DNA from: Gammaproteobacteria bacterium
GTDB lineage: Bacteria; Pseudomonadota; Gammaproteobacteria; Thiohalomonadales; Thiohalomonadaceae
Length of the DNA: 37,591 nucleotides
Direction of reading: 5' to 3'
Assembly: GCA_024709225.1 (NCBI GenBank)
Contig: JANJXC010000016.1
Span: 1 to 37,591, forward strand
This document shows positions 1 through 7,412 of the stretch, piece by piece (the first letter of the stretch is position 1; every line of letters starts with the position of its first letter). Under the pieces are notes generated by a model. That model worked only from the letters and a program-made list of their open reading frames with translations, had not been told where the DNA came from and did not search any database. The position numbers and the translations under genes were made by a program.

Positions 1-1
1 A

Positions 2-544
2 CCCGACTATGGCGATTCGGGCTTGCCGGTCGTGAACTCCAAACACGTGAACAACGGGGAGGTTCGCATTGATGCCGATAATCGTTTCGCCATCGTCGAT
101 GAAAAGATGTTGCTTATCGAACCGGGTGATGTGCTGATTAATGGGACTGGTGTGGGTACCATCGGCCGGGCCGCCCCGTACTTGCATAGCGTTAAATCGG
201 TCCCTGACAACCATGTCACAGTGCTGAGGCCAACGCGCGGGACCGATCCCGTGTATTTGTCCGTATTCCTCAACTCGTTGGCGGGACAGATGCAGGTTGA
301 GCAACGTCTACATGGCTCGTCAGGCCAGACTGAGTTGTACCCGAATGACATTGCACAGTTCTCTGTTTGGTTGGCTCCGGCTACGGTTCAAACTGAAATA
401 CGTAAGGCTGTACAAGATAGTTTTGAAAAGAAACAGCAGGCAGGGAAACTACTCGAAGCCGCCAAACGCGCCGTGGAAATCGCCATCGAAGAAAGCGAGG
501 CCGCTGCGTTCGAATATTTGGCCGATGTCGAGGGAACGGCGTAA
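2..544 (+). CDS. hsdS: Type I restriction-modification specificity subunit (HsdS), 3' part only
   Basis: C-terminal 180 residues of a type I R-M specificity subunit, the DNA-recognition component that directs HsdM and HsdR. The reading frame is open from base 2, so the true start lies left of the window. Visible are the end of a target-recognition domain, with the family-like GDVLINGTGVGTIGR stretch and the later GSSGQTEL segment, then a charged helical tail (TEIRKAV... to EESEAAA) that matches the conserved coiled-coil spacer of HsdS. Base composition is visibly less GC-rich than most of the window, which fits a horizontally acquired system. No hsdM or hsdR follows on the right, so they should lie to the left. 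The HsdS call rests on domain pattern only. Confidence 0.8.
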   Translation, partial: PDYGDSGLPVVNSKHVNNGEVRIDADNRFAIVDEKMLLIEPGDVLINGTGVGTIGRAAPYLHSVKSVPDNHVTVLRPTRGTDPVYLSVFLNSLAGQMQVEQRLHGSSGQTELYPNDIAQFSVWLAPATVQTEIRKAVQDSFEKKQQAGKLLEAAKRAVEIAIEESEAAAFEYLADVEGTA

Positions 545-585
545 GCATGACTGCCGCGCAGCCGGTTCAAGATATCCAATATCTG

Positions 586-667
586 TAGGATGGGTGGAGC
601 GAAGCGTAACCCATCGGGGTTGTAGATGTGTCGGGTTGAAGGGGTGCGCTGCGCTCCACCCATCCTA
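586..667. repeat. REP-like inverted repeat
   Basis: Left arm 586-606 (beginning TAGGATGGGTGGAGCGAAGC) and right arm 647-667 are reverse complements at 20 of 21 positions, separated by 40 bp. The spacer contains a smaller AACCC...GGGTT hairpin. GTAGGATGGGT-type palindromes are common dispersed intergenic repeats in gammaproteobacteria. It sits between two same-strand genes and has no T-run, so it is not an obvious intrinsic terminator. Confidence 0.8.
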
Positions 668-702
668 CGAAATGTCAGCACCATGGGCGAGTAATACCAA
701 GG

Positions 703-2277
703 ATGAATCACGTCATGCCGGATATGTTCGATTTGCACTTTGCGGCCATGGATGCGGAGGGCGCTGGTGTCGCTGGTTTGCCGCCGACAATGGCGCTGGA
801 ACTGACGGAACACGGCGGCGTGCGCTGGCGGGTAGGCGATGGCAATGCGGCGGTGCGTATCCACATTTCCAGTCTCCATTCTCCGTTCGTGTCGGTCTGG
901 GTTTGGGCCGTGGCCATTGCGCATCGTCTGCTGCCGGTGACGTTGCGGATCGACGAGGAAGGCTGTTATACGGACTTATGCGCCGAGGACAATGGCGGCG
1001 GCTTGCGGTTGACGCTGCGGCAGACGAATGCCTTCGGTGAGGTATATCGAAGCCTGCATTGGCGGGAGGCGCGCCTGGGCTGGTTGCAGCGTGTCGGTGC
1101 GACCTTTGGCGGTTTTCTGGGCGGTGCCTTCAACGGTTCAGAATGGCACGGTGGCCCGGCCTTCTGGCCCGATCCGGGGCAGTTTCTGCCCTGGGAGTGG
1201 CCGCATGCGCAAGGGCTGTACGCCTCTGCCCACGAGAGCGATTGGCCCGTGCCGGCCCTGCATGCGTGGTTTTATCTCTCCCTGGCCCGCCGGTTTGATC
1301 CCTTTGTTTTGCGCACGGCCTGGTGTCCGGAGGATCAGGAGGCGTTTGCACGCCTGCGCTATCTGTTTGCGCTGCGGCGCAGGAAGGCGCTGGAGGGCGC
1401 CTGCGCGGCTCTCGGCGAGCAGTTGCCGCCATCGCTGGCTGCGGCGCTCGATGGGCAGTTCGCGGCGGCGCGCGATCTGTTCGAGGAGCTGGAGATACAG
1501 CGCGAGCTGGGCATCTTCGATCGGGCGATTGAAGATTATGTCCGCCCCGAATTGGCCGATGCGCGTAGCCGCGAGCGGCTTTTGCATCAGATGGCCTTCG
1601 GTTTCGAGGCGGCAGTGCATGATTTGGCGCACGGCACGGCCTTGCAGTTGCTGCCGCAATTACCCCTTGTCCCCGGCGCCTGGCTGATCGATGAACAGGC
1701 GCGGCCTGGTCGTATCCTGGTGGTGGAGGGTGTGCGGCGGGTTGTCGATTGGGGCGAAATCGGCATCAGCACTGAGCATGGCTTTTACAGTGGTTGGCGC
1801 TGGCCCATCGCCGCGCCCGGTGGCTTCGTGTTTCCCGACGAGCCCTTGTTTCGGCGCTGGCGCCTCTTTGCGACAGCGCCGCAGACAGCGGGTTACACCG
1901 TCTGCCCCTGTTGCGGGTATCCGACGCTGGAGGAAGAACCGGAAGAAATTTTGGACTGTCCGGTGTGTGGCTGGCCTCTGTATCTGTTGTCGCGTCATCC
2001 CTTGCCCAATCCGGATGCTCCCCTGTTTGATGACGCACGCGGCGATCATGAGGTTTGGCCGACGTTGCGCGAATCAAGGCGCTACTTCACCGTGCATGGT
2101 GATGCGTTCTCGCCCGACGATGCGGCACGTGCGGAATGGCTGCGACGTGATGACATATCCGCCTTGCGCTGCAAGCTGGCAGCGCAATTCGACACCTGGC
2201 TTGCCGATCCGGCACGTGATGCGAGTCCGTTGCCCGAAGATGAGTGGCAGCGGCTGGCCTGGATGTCGCGGGAGTAG
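703..2277 (+). CDS. Large unknown protein with a CPCC-type zinc-ribbon segment
   Basis: 524 residues, no signal peptide, no convincing membrane span. The one recognisable part is at about residues 401-430: CPCCGYPTLEE... followed about 16 residues later by CPVCGWPL. This four-cysteine arrangement matches the small 'cysteine-rich CPCC' family and probably binds zinc. The family is usually a short stand-alone protein, so its place inside a 524-residue chain is unusual. The rest is rich in Trp, Arg, Glu and Asp, with a helical middle (about 215-300) that I cannot assign. AAGG directly abuts the ATG at 703, so ATG 715 is a possible alternative start. The restriction gene upstream suggests an accessory locus, but no function can be given. 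Confidence 0.72.
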   Translation: MNHVMPDMFDLHFAAMDAEGAGVAGLPPTMALELTEHGGVRWRVGDGNAAVRIHISSLHSPFVSVWVWAVAIAHRLLPVTLRIDEEGCYTDLCAEDNGGGLRLTLRQTNAFGEVYRSLHWREARLGWLQRVGATFGGFLGGAFNGSEWHGGPAFWPDPGQFLPWEWPHAQGLYASAHESDWPVPALHAWFYLSLARRFDPFVLRTAWCPEDQEAFARLRYLFALRRRKALEGACAALGEQLPPSLAAALDGQFAAARDLFEELEIQRELGIFDRAIEDYVRPELADARSRERLLHQMAFGFEAAVHDLAHGTALQLLPQLPLVPGAWLIDEQARPGRILVVEGVRRVVDWGEIGISTEHGFYSGWRWPIAAPGGFVFPDEPLFRRWRLFATAPQTAGYTVCPCCGYPTLEEEPEEILDCPVCGWPLYLLSRHPLPNPDAPLFDDARGDHEVWPTLRESRRYFTVHGDAFSPDDAARAEWLRRDDISALRCKLAAQFDTWLADPARDASPLPEDEWQRLAWMSRE

Positions 2278-2365
2278 ATTTCATATCGCCGGCTGCAGGC
2301 GCTCACCGAAAAGAAAAGGGAGCGTTGGCTGATTACGATGTGTAGACACCTGCTATTCTTTGCCC

Positions 2366-2554
2366 ATGCCCAGACTTTCTTTTTTCCTTATCTACCTGCG
2401 CTGTTTCTGGCCTGCCGTGCCGGCGGCCGCCTTCACGCTGGGGCTCGGCTGGTTGCTGTGGGGGCTGAGTCCGTGGGTGTCGGTGATGGTGCCGGTTGGC
2501 GGCGGCTTGATGTTGTTCGCGATGCTGGCGCTGGTCGACAGTGCGGCGCATTAG
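2366..2554 (+). CDS. Small two-span membrane protein, unknown
   Basis: 62 residues from the ATG at 2366 (a TTG two codons upstream is also in frame). The chain begins MPRLSFFLIYLRCFWP and contains two hydrophobic stretches, about residues 13-30 and 36-55, separated by a short Gly/Ser/Pro turn, so it should be an inner-membrane hairpin. It converges on the minus-strand methyltransferase with about 40 bp between stops. I do not recognise the family. It is supported only by the coherent hydrophobic pattern and a slot free of other genes. Confidence 0.5.
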   Translation: MPRLSFFLIYLRCFWPAVPAAAFTLGLGWLLWGLSPWVSVMVPVGGGLMLFAMLALVDSAAH

Positions 2555-2594
2555 CCGCCTTCTTTCTCAATCTCCCTTGGCCTGAAAAGCGTCC

Positions 2595-3233
2595 TTACCT
2601 TTTCGTCAGCCCTGCGGCCATGAACCCGCCCCACGGTACGGTGGTGGGCAGAACAGATTCAATGACGCGGGAAGTCCATTTGCCGTCGGGCAGGAAGATG
2701 GCGTAGCCCAATCTCAGTTCGGTGGATGCGGGTTCAAGCCCCGCAACCCAGGCGCGCACCGCCGCCGCGTCATCCCAGCGGGCGCCGGCGTAGGTGCCTC
2801 TGCCGGCCTTTTGCCGGTATAGCAGGCTGCGGCGGTGCAGCAGGCCCAGCACCACGCCGCGGCGGGCGACGCGCCACATCTCGCTCAATGCCTGCGCCGG
2901 GTCGGGAACGAAGCAGAGGGAGGTGACGGCGGCGCAGTGGTCGAAGCTCCCGTCGGCGAAGGGCAGGGCCTGCGCATCGCCTGCGCGGTAGTCGATGGCG
3001 CCGCCCAGGGTGCGGGCGTAATCCAGGGCGGCGGCATCCGGGTCGAGGCCGGTGACGTGCAGCCCCATGGCGGCGTAGCGGCGGGCGAAGTGGCCGGTGC
3101 CGGTGCCGACGTCGAGCAGGGTCGCACCGCGCTCCATCGGCAGCAGGCGCCACAGCAGCGCGAATTCGCGCTGCGCGATCCAGGCGCCGCGCGGGGTGTG
3201 GTACCAGGCTTCGTAATCCTGCGGCGTGTTCAA
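2595..3233 (-). CDS. Class I SAM-dependent methyltransferase (UbiE-like fold)
   Basis: 212 residues. SAM-binding motif I is LLDVGTGTGHF at about residues 39-49, followed by an acidic residue in GLDPD (motif II), GDAQALPFADGSFD (motif III/IV region) and the ALSEMWRVARRGG-type helix seen in UbiE/Methyltransf_11 proteins. The substrate cannot be read from sequence. The start is inferred as TTG at 3233, which overlaps the TGA of the upstream thioredoxin gene in a TTGA, a translational-coupling arrangement. The reading frame continues much further upstream, but that part is an out-of-frame shadow of the thioredoxin gene. The pair is probably one operon. The substrate could be a small molecule or a lipid. 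Confidence 0.85.
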   Translation of the reverse strand: MNTPQDYEAWYHTPRGAWIAQREFALLWRLLPMERGATLLDVGTGTGHFARRYAAMGLHVTGLDPDAAALDYARTLGGAIDYRAGDAQALPFADGSFDHCAAVTSLCFVPDPAQALSEMWRVARRGVVLGLLHRRSLLYRQKAGRGTYAGARWDDAAAVRAWVAGLEPASTELRLGYAIFLPDGKWTSRVIESVLPTTVPWGGFMAAGLTKR

Positions 3234-3739
3234 TGGGTGCGCAGTTTCAGCACCGGCGCCAGCAGTTGAGGGTCGTCCCATTCGCGGCCGCCGATGGCGC
3301 GGTAGGCGATGCGGCCTGCGGCATCGACCACGAAGGTGGCGGGCAGGCCCTGGACCGGCCACAGGCCGAGCACGCTGCTGTCCAGGTCGAGCAGCAGGGG
3401 AAATTCCACCGGGTAGTTGGCGGTGAACTGGAACACCGTGTCGGCGCTCTCGCCGACGTTGACCGCCAGCATCACCACGCCTTCGGCCTGCAACTGTTCC
3501 CAGGCACGCTGCATGGAGGGCATCTCGTCGCGGCAGGGCGGGCACCAGGTGGCCCAGAAGTTGACGATCACCGGGCGGCCGCGCAGTTCGGACAGGCGCC
3601 AGGTCTTGCCGTCCACGTCCTGCAGGGTGAAATCCGGTGCCGGCGGCAGGCCGGGCACCGGGGTGAGGGTCTGCTTGCCGGCGGCGGAGGCACACAGCGG
3701 CAGCAGCAGGGCGGTGAGCAACAGCCAGAATCGCAGCAT
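3230..3739 (-). CDS. TlpA/ResA-like periplasmic thiol-disulfide oxidoreductase
   Basis: 169 residues. A signal peptide (MLRFWLLLTALLLPLCASA) ends near residue 19, then a thioredoxin fold with the redox motif WCPPC at residues 65-69 and a cis-proline segment GLPATFVVD. The PDFTLQDVDGKTWRLSELRG lead-in is typical of the AhpC/TSA-Redoxin TlpA group, whose members reduce periplasmic disulfides, for example in cytochrome c maturation. ATG 3739 is preferred over the upstream in-frame ATG because GAGGAG (3747-3752 on this strand) lies 7 nt before it. It is translationally coupled to the methyltransferase downstream. The specific partner is unknown. Confidence 0.9.
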   Translation of the reverse strand: MLRFWLLLTALLLPLCASAAGKQTLTPVPGLPPAPDFTLQDVDGKTWRLSELRGRPVIVNFWATWCPPCRDEMPSMQRAWEQLQAEGVVMLAVNVGESADTVFQFTANYPVEFPLLLDLDSSVLGLWPVQGLPATFVVDAAGRIAYRAIGGREWDDPQLLAPVLKLRTH

Positions 3740-3820
3740 GTAAGGTCTCCTCATCACAGTTATTCACCGCCCGATATTGATGGGCACACCGGGCTTGGGG
3801 CAGCAACGCCCTGTGCCTCC

Positions 3821-3893
3821 GTAGGAGCGGATCGTATCCGCGACCTGCCGGGTTCTGATTTGGCGCCGTATCGCGGATACGATCCGCTCCTAC
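3821..3893. repeat. REP-like palindrome with perfect 23-bp arms
   Basis: Arms 3821-3843 (starting GTAGGAGCGGATCGTATCCG) and 3871-3893 are exact reverse complements over 23 bp, with a 27-bp spacer. The GTAGGAGCGG...CGCGA layout matches the widespread REP family of gammaproteobacteria. A diverged member lies at 31139-31214. It sits between two minus-strand transcription units and could act as an RNA hairpin that stabilises or stops transcripts, but no T-run follows. Confidence 0.9.
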
Positions 3894-3902
3894 AGGGGAC
3901 GT

Positions 3903-4466
3903 TCACTGATCCGCCGCGCACTGCATGGCGGGGAAGCGCTGTCGTTTGCGCACATCACCGCTGCGCCACACCACCTCCAGCTCGAAGCGGCTGCCCGGCG
4001 CGAGGCCGAGGGTGAGCATGCCCATGTTCCAGTCGCCCGGCGCGAAGCGCTGCTCGGTGGGGAACAGCGACCAGCGGAAGGCGATGCGTGCCGGTTGGCT
4101 GACGCCCATGCGTTCCCATTGTTCCTGCCACTGCGCCTCCAGGCGCAGCGGCTGCGCGCTGCCGCCGACGGGGTGCACGCGCCACTCGGCCAGGTGCAAT
4201 GTCATCGGAGCGGCGGCCTCTGCACCGTTGCGGATGATGGCCTGGAACACGCAGTCCGCCGCCAGCGGCTCGGCCTGGTCCGGCAGGAAGCCGCGGCCCT
4301 GGAAAAAGGCGCGCGTCTGGTCCGGCAGGCGCTGGGTGAAGGTGAAGGAGGCGCCCTCACCCTGCCAGTGCCAGCCGGGCAGGCCGCTGCCCTCCTCGCT
4401 TATCTGCTGCACCGCAGCGGCGGCCGGGCCGCAGACGAGCAGGAGCAGCATCAGCCCAAGGCGCAT
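3903..4466 (-). CDS. Secreted protein of unknown function
   Basis: 187 residues with an N-terminal signal peptide (MRLGLMLLLLVCGPAAAA) and a mature domain rich in Trp, Gln and beta-prone segments, with two cysteines (one mid-chain in AADCVF, one near the C terminus in MQCAAD) that could form a disulfide in the periplasm. No family is recognised. Its ATG overlaps the TGA of the preceding hydrolase gene by one base (TGATG), so the two are almost certainly co-translated. A role connected with the hydrolase is inference. Confidence 0.8.
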   Translation of the reverse strand: MRLGLMLLLLVCGPAAAAVQQISEEGSGLPGWHWQGEGASFTFTQRLPDQTRAFFQGRGFLPDQAEPLAADCVFQAIIRNGAEAAAPMTLHLAEWRVHPVGGSAQPLRLEAQWQEQWERMGVSQPARIAFRWSLFPTEQRFAPGDWNMGMLTLGLAPGSRFELEVVWRSGDVRKRQRFPAMQCAADQ

Positions 4467-5356
4467 CAGTGCCCCTCGATGAATGCCACGGCGGCGTCGG
4501 CCAGCTCTTCGGCGTAGAGGTCGAGGAAGAAGTGGTCGGCGCCGTCGATGGTGACGAGCTGGGCGTGGTCACCGGGCTGCACCTCGGCCATCTTCTGCGG
4601 CAGGTCGCGCACGGTGGTGTCGTCCGAGGCGGCGATCACCAGTACCGGCTTGCGCACCTCACGCAGTACCGTCGGCGTGTCCATGCGCGGGTCGGGCTTG
4701 TGGTAGGAGAGGAAGGCTTTGGCGCTGGCGGCGGTCTGCGGGCAGTAGATGAAATCCACCGGCTGCAGCAGGGTATCGCCCTGGCCCTTGGCCACCAGTG
4801 CCTCGGCCTTCTTCAGTTCGGCGGCGAGGGGCTTGCCGTAGCGGGTCTGGTAGTTCTTCTCGTCGTAGCCGGCGCTCCAGGTCTGCGGCGCGGCGAGGAC
4901 CAGGCCCCTGATCAGCGCGCTGTCGTGGGCGGCGGCGTAGCGGGCGATCTGGTTGCCGCCGCGCGAGTGGCCGAACAGCACGATGGACTGCACGCCCTGG
5001 CCCTTGAGCCAGTCCAGCCACAGGCCGACCTCGTCCACCGCGTCGGTGTGCAGGTGGCGGTGCGGCGCGGCGCAGTCGTACATGCCCTCGCGCTGGCTCT
5101 GGCCCAGGCTGAGGTTCACGGCCAGGGAGCTGTAGCCGCGCTCACGGAAGGCCTGTTGCAGGGTGCCGATGATCTCCATGCGGTTGTGGGCCAGGGTGCC
5201 GTGCAGCATCAGGATCACCGGCCCGGCCTTCCAGTCGTCGCCGGCCCGTTCCAGTTCGGCGCTGACCTGCAGCCCCTGGTGGGTCAGGGTGAGGGTTTCG
5301 GCCTGGGCGTTGCCGAGGGCGATGAGCAGGCACAGAATGGGTAGCAGGCGTTTCAT
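4466..5356 (-). CDS. Exported alpha/beta-hydrolase fold protein
   Basis: 296 residues. Signal peptide at residues 1-19 (ends NAQA). The fold markers are LMLHGTLAH (oxyanion-hole region, about 50-57), nucleophile elbow GHSRGG with Ser131, an acidic residue in VIAASDDTT and the catalytic His in DGADHFF near the C terminus, so the triad looks complete. The substrate is unknown; an esterase or lipase-like activity is plausible. A strong GGAGGAG site precedes ATG 5356. The gene diverges from the ArsR-rhodanese regulator across a 68-bp region that carries the operator-like palindrome, so it may belong to that regulator's regulon. Confidence 0.85.
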   Translation of the reverse strand: MKRLLPILCLLIALGNAQAETLTLTHQGLQVSAELERAGDDWKAGPVILMLHGTLAHNRMEIIGTLQQAFRERGYSSLAVNLSLGQSQREGMYDCAAPHRHLHTDAVDEVGLWLDWLKGQGVQSIVLFGHSRGGNQIARYAAAHDSALIRGLVLAAPQTWSAGYDEKNYQTRYGKPLAAELKKAEALVAKGQGDTLLQPVDFIYCPQTAASAKAFLSYHKPDPRMDTPTVLREVRKPVLVIAASDDTTVRDLPQKMAEVQPGDHAQLVTIDGADHFFLDLYAEELADAAVAFIEGH

Positions 5357-5375
5357 GATGACTCCTCCGATGCAG

Positions 5376-5402
5376 TGTTATAATTCAAGTCATTCATTGA
5401 AT
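5376..5402 (+). promoter_or_regulatory. Extended -10 promoter with overlapping operator-like palindrome
   Basis: TG-T-TATAAT (5376-5384) is an extended -10 for the plus-strand regulator and would start transcription near 5391. Directly at the start site is the perfect 11-bp palindrome ATTCATTGAAT (5392-5402), preceded by another ATTCAA half-site (5383-5388). ArsR-family proteins normally repress from such AT-rich dyads, so autorepression, and control of the divergent hydrolase, are inferred. Confidence 0.6.
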
Positions 5403-5424
5403 ATTTGAGGGGAGTACCCCGACG

Positions 5425-6081
5425 ATGTCAAGCCAAGGCTTCAAACAGCAACTCTTCGAGCAGTTCGCCCGCGTGGCGAAGGCGATGGCCAACGGCAACC
5501 GCCTGGAATTGCTCGAATTCCTCGCCCAGGGTGAGCGCACGGTGGAGGCGCTGGCCAAGGTCTCCGGCCTCACCGTCGCCAATACCTCGCAGCACCTGCA
5601 GCAGCTGCGCCAGGCCGGGCTGGTCGTCGCCCGCAAGGAGGGGCAGCACGTCCACTACCGCCTCTCCGGCGACGATGTCATTGCCGCCCTGGAGTGCCTG
5701 CGCCGGGTGGCGGAGACCCATCTCGCCGACGTGTCGCGTCTGGTGGACACTTATTTGACCGTCAAGGACAGCCTGGAGCCGCTGCCCGCCACCGAACTCC
5801 TGAGCCGTGCCCGCGATGGGTTGGTCACCGTGCTCGATGTGCGCCCGCCGGAGGAGTACGCCGCCGGCCACCTGCCCGGCGCCATCAACATCCCGCTGGC
5901 CGAACTGGAACAGCACCTGGCCGAGCTGCCCAAAGAGAACGAGGTGGTGGCCTACTGCCGCGGGCCGTACTGCGTCCTCGCCTTCGAGGCGGTGCGCCGC
6001 CTGCGTGAGCAGGGCTATCAGGCGCGACGGCTGGAAAACGGCTACCCGGAATGGAAACAGGCCGGGTTGCCGGTTGAATGA
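5425..6081 (+). CDS. ArsR/SmtB-type regulator fused to a rhodanese domain
   Basis: 218 residues. Residues about 8-95 form a winged helix of the ArsR type (VEALAKVSGLTVANTSQHLQ recognition region, then a wing at KEGQHVHYRLSGDD). Residues about 122-217 form a rhodanese domain (VLDVRPPEEYAAGHLPGAIN) with an active-site loop CRGPYC, Cys178 and Cys183. The canonical ArsR metal-site cysteines are absent; the only other cysteine is Cys91. Fusions of this kind are known in proteobacteria and probably sense sulfane sulfur or redox state through the rhodanese cysteine rather than metals. An SD-like GAGGGGAG precedes the ATG. It is divergent from the hydrolase and probably autoregulated. Confidence 0.9.
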   Translation: MSSQGFKQQLFEQFARVAKAMANGNRLELLEFLAQGERTVEALAKVSGLTVANTSQHLQQLRQAGLVVARKEGQHVHYRLSGDDVIAALECLRRVAETHLADVSRLVDTYLTVKDSLEPLPATELLSRARDGLVTVLDVRPPEEYAAGHLPGAINIPLAELEQHLAELPKENEVVAYCRGPYCVLAFEAVRRLREQGYQARRLENGYPEWKQAGLPVE

Positions 6082-6090
6082 TTGAAAACC

Positions 6091-6211
6091 AGTTACAAGT
6101 TGCAAGTTTCAAGTTGCAAGTGGATGAACTCGCTACGCTCGTGCCGTTTTGAATTCAAACCAGCGTGCGCGCAGCGCACTCCTTCACTTGTAACTTGTCA
6201 CTTGCAACTTT
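6091..6211. repeat. Heptad palindromic element, copy A
   Basis: Left arm 6092-6123 is built from 7-bp units (TTA CAAGTTG CAAGTTT CAAG...). Right arm 6184-6211 carries the same units inverted (CACTTGTAACTTGTCACTTG). The arms pair imperfectly around a roughly 60-bp core that includes GCGCGCAGCGCACTCCT. It fills the gap between two convergent genes and ends one base before the stop codon of the BNR gene. Other copies are at 11489, 15405, 21063 and 29201. Confidence 0.85.
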
Positions 6212-6212
6212 C

Positions 6213-7412
6213 CTACTCCCATCTCCCCTGCGCATAGCGCACCTGCGCGCCGTCCGCGCCCTTGTGCACCCAGGCCAGGTGCAGGCGGCCGCCGTGCCAC
6301 AGCAGTACCGGGTTGTCCTGGCTGCCGGGGCCGGCGGCGCCGGTTACGGTGAAGTCGTCGCTCCACTCCTTCTCGCTGTGACGCGTGGACAGCCAGATGT
6401 CCGGCGTATCGTCGCGCGGGTCGTCCCAGGCGGCGACCACGCCGTGGGGCGTGACGGCCACGGCCGGGTGCCACTGGGGCTTCTCCGCGCCGAAGGCGTC
6501 CTGGGCCTTTTCGTTGGCGCCGAAACTGGCGCCGTGGTCGGTGCTCACGGCGGCGTAGGTGTCGTAGCCGGACAGGAAGTCGCGCTTGTCCATCCATACC
6601 GCCGCCACGGTGGCGGCGCCGTCGCCGGCGAGGGAGACGCGGGTGACGCCGGGGCCGCGGCCGAGGCCCAGCTCGGCGGCGCTGCTGCTGTGCGGGATTT
6701 CGTTGAGCGGCTGCGGCGTGCTCCACTGCGCGCCGTCACTGCTGGTCGCGGTGAGCAGGCGGGTGTGGCCGGCGCGGCGGTCTTCCCAGGCGATGGCGTA
6801 GCCTTTACTGGTTGCCGCGAGAGAGGCGTAGAGCTGCTCGTCCTGGGCGGGACTTAGGTCCACGGCACGGGCGGCGCCGCTGCGGATCTGCAGGCCGTCC
6901 ACGGTGAGCGGGGCGCTGACCAGGCGCAGGAAGCGGCCGTCGCGGCGGCCCCAGGCGGCGTGAATACGCTTGCCGATGGCGGTGAGGGTGATCTGGGCCG
7001 AGACGGCCGCATCCAGCTGAGTAAGTGCTCCCTGTGCCGCGGCGCTGAACACCCGCGCCACTACCTTGCCGTCCTGCTCGAAGGCGGCGAGGAAGCGGCC
7101 CGCGTCCAGGCCGACGACCACCGGCTCGTAGGCCTCCCTGCCTGCGCTCAGGCGCAGCGGGGCGGCGAAGCCGGGCCGGTCCAGCGCCCGCAGGGCGACA
7201 TAGACCTGCGGGCTGCCGTCGCGATTGTCCTCCCACACCACGGCGAGGCGGTCGCCGCTGGCGGCGAGGTTGCCGCGTCCGGCGGACTCCAGGTGGGGAA
7301 ACAGCTTCGCCTGCGGTTCGCCCGACACCGCCTCGGCGTCGGTAAATGCCCAGTCCGCCAGCGCGGGCAGGGCCAGCGTCAGGGCCAACAGTCCGGCCGC
7401 CAGCGCCCTCAC
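6213..7412 (-). CDS. Exported BNR/Asp-box beta-propeller protein (sialidase-like fold)
   Basis: 399 residues with a signal peptide (MRALAAGLLALTLALPALA). Several propeller blades are visible: VWEDNRDGSPQVYVA, AWEDRRAGHTRLLTA, VWMDKRDFLSGYDTYAA and AWDDPRDDTPDIWLS. Asp-box-like turns follow two of them (SSDGAQW, STDHGASF). This looks like a six-bladed sialidase-type propeller, but the arginine triad of true sialidases cannot be confirmed, so a binding or scaffold role is as likely as catalysis. The GTG start at 7412 overlaps the TGA of the thioredoxin-like gene (GTGA), so the pair is translationally coupled. Confidence 0.82.
   Translation of the reverse strand: MRALAAGLLALTLALPALADWAFTDAEAVSGEPQAKLFPHLESAGRGNLAASGDRLAVVWEDNRDGSPQVYVALRALDRPGFAAPLRLSAGREAYEPVVVGLDAGRFLAAFEQDGKVVARVFSAAAQGALTQLDAAVSAQITLTAIGKRIHAAWGRRDGRFLRLVSAPLTVDGLQIRSGAARAVDLSPAQDEQLYASLAATSKGYAIAWEDRRAGHTRLLTATSSDGAQWSTPQPLNEIPHSSSAAELGLGRGPGVTRVSLAGDGAATVAAVWMDKRDFLSGYDTYAAVSTDHGASFGANEKAQDAFGAEKPQWHPAVAVTPHGVVAAWDDPRDDTPDIWLSTRHSEKEWSDDFTVTGAAGPGSQDNPVLLWHGGRLHLAWVHKGADGAQVRYAQGRWE

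Noticed and set aside
2595-3806. Single 403-codon frame that could be read as a fused methyltransferase
   Set aside because: Its first half is an out-of-frame copy of the TlpA-like gene (Arg/Pro/Gly-rich). The real methyltransferase starts at TTG 3233 in the TTGA overlap.
4469-5344. 291-codon plus-strand frame opposite the alpha/beta hydrolase
   Set aside because: Val/Gly/Leu-rich shadow; the minus strand has the signal peptide and intact catalytic triad.
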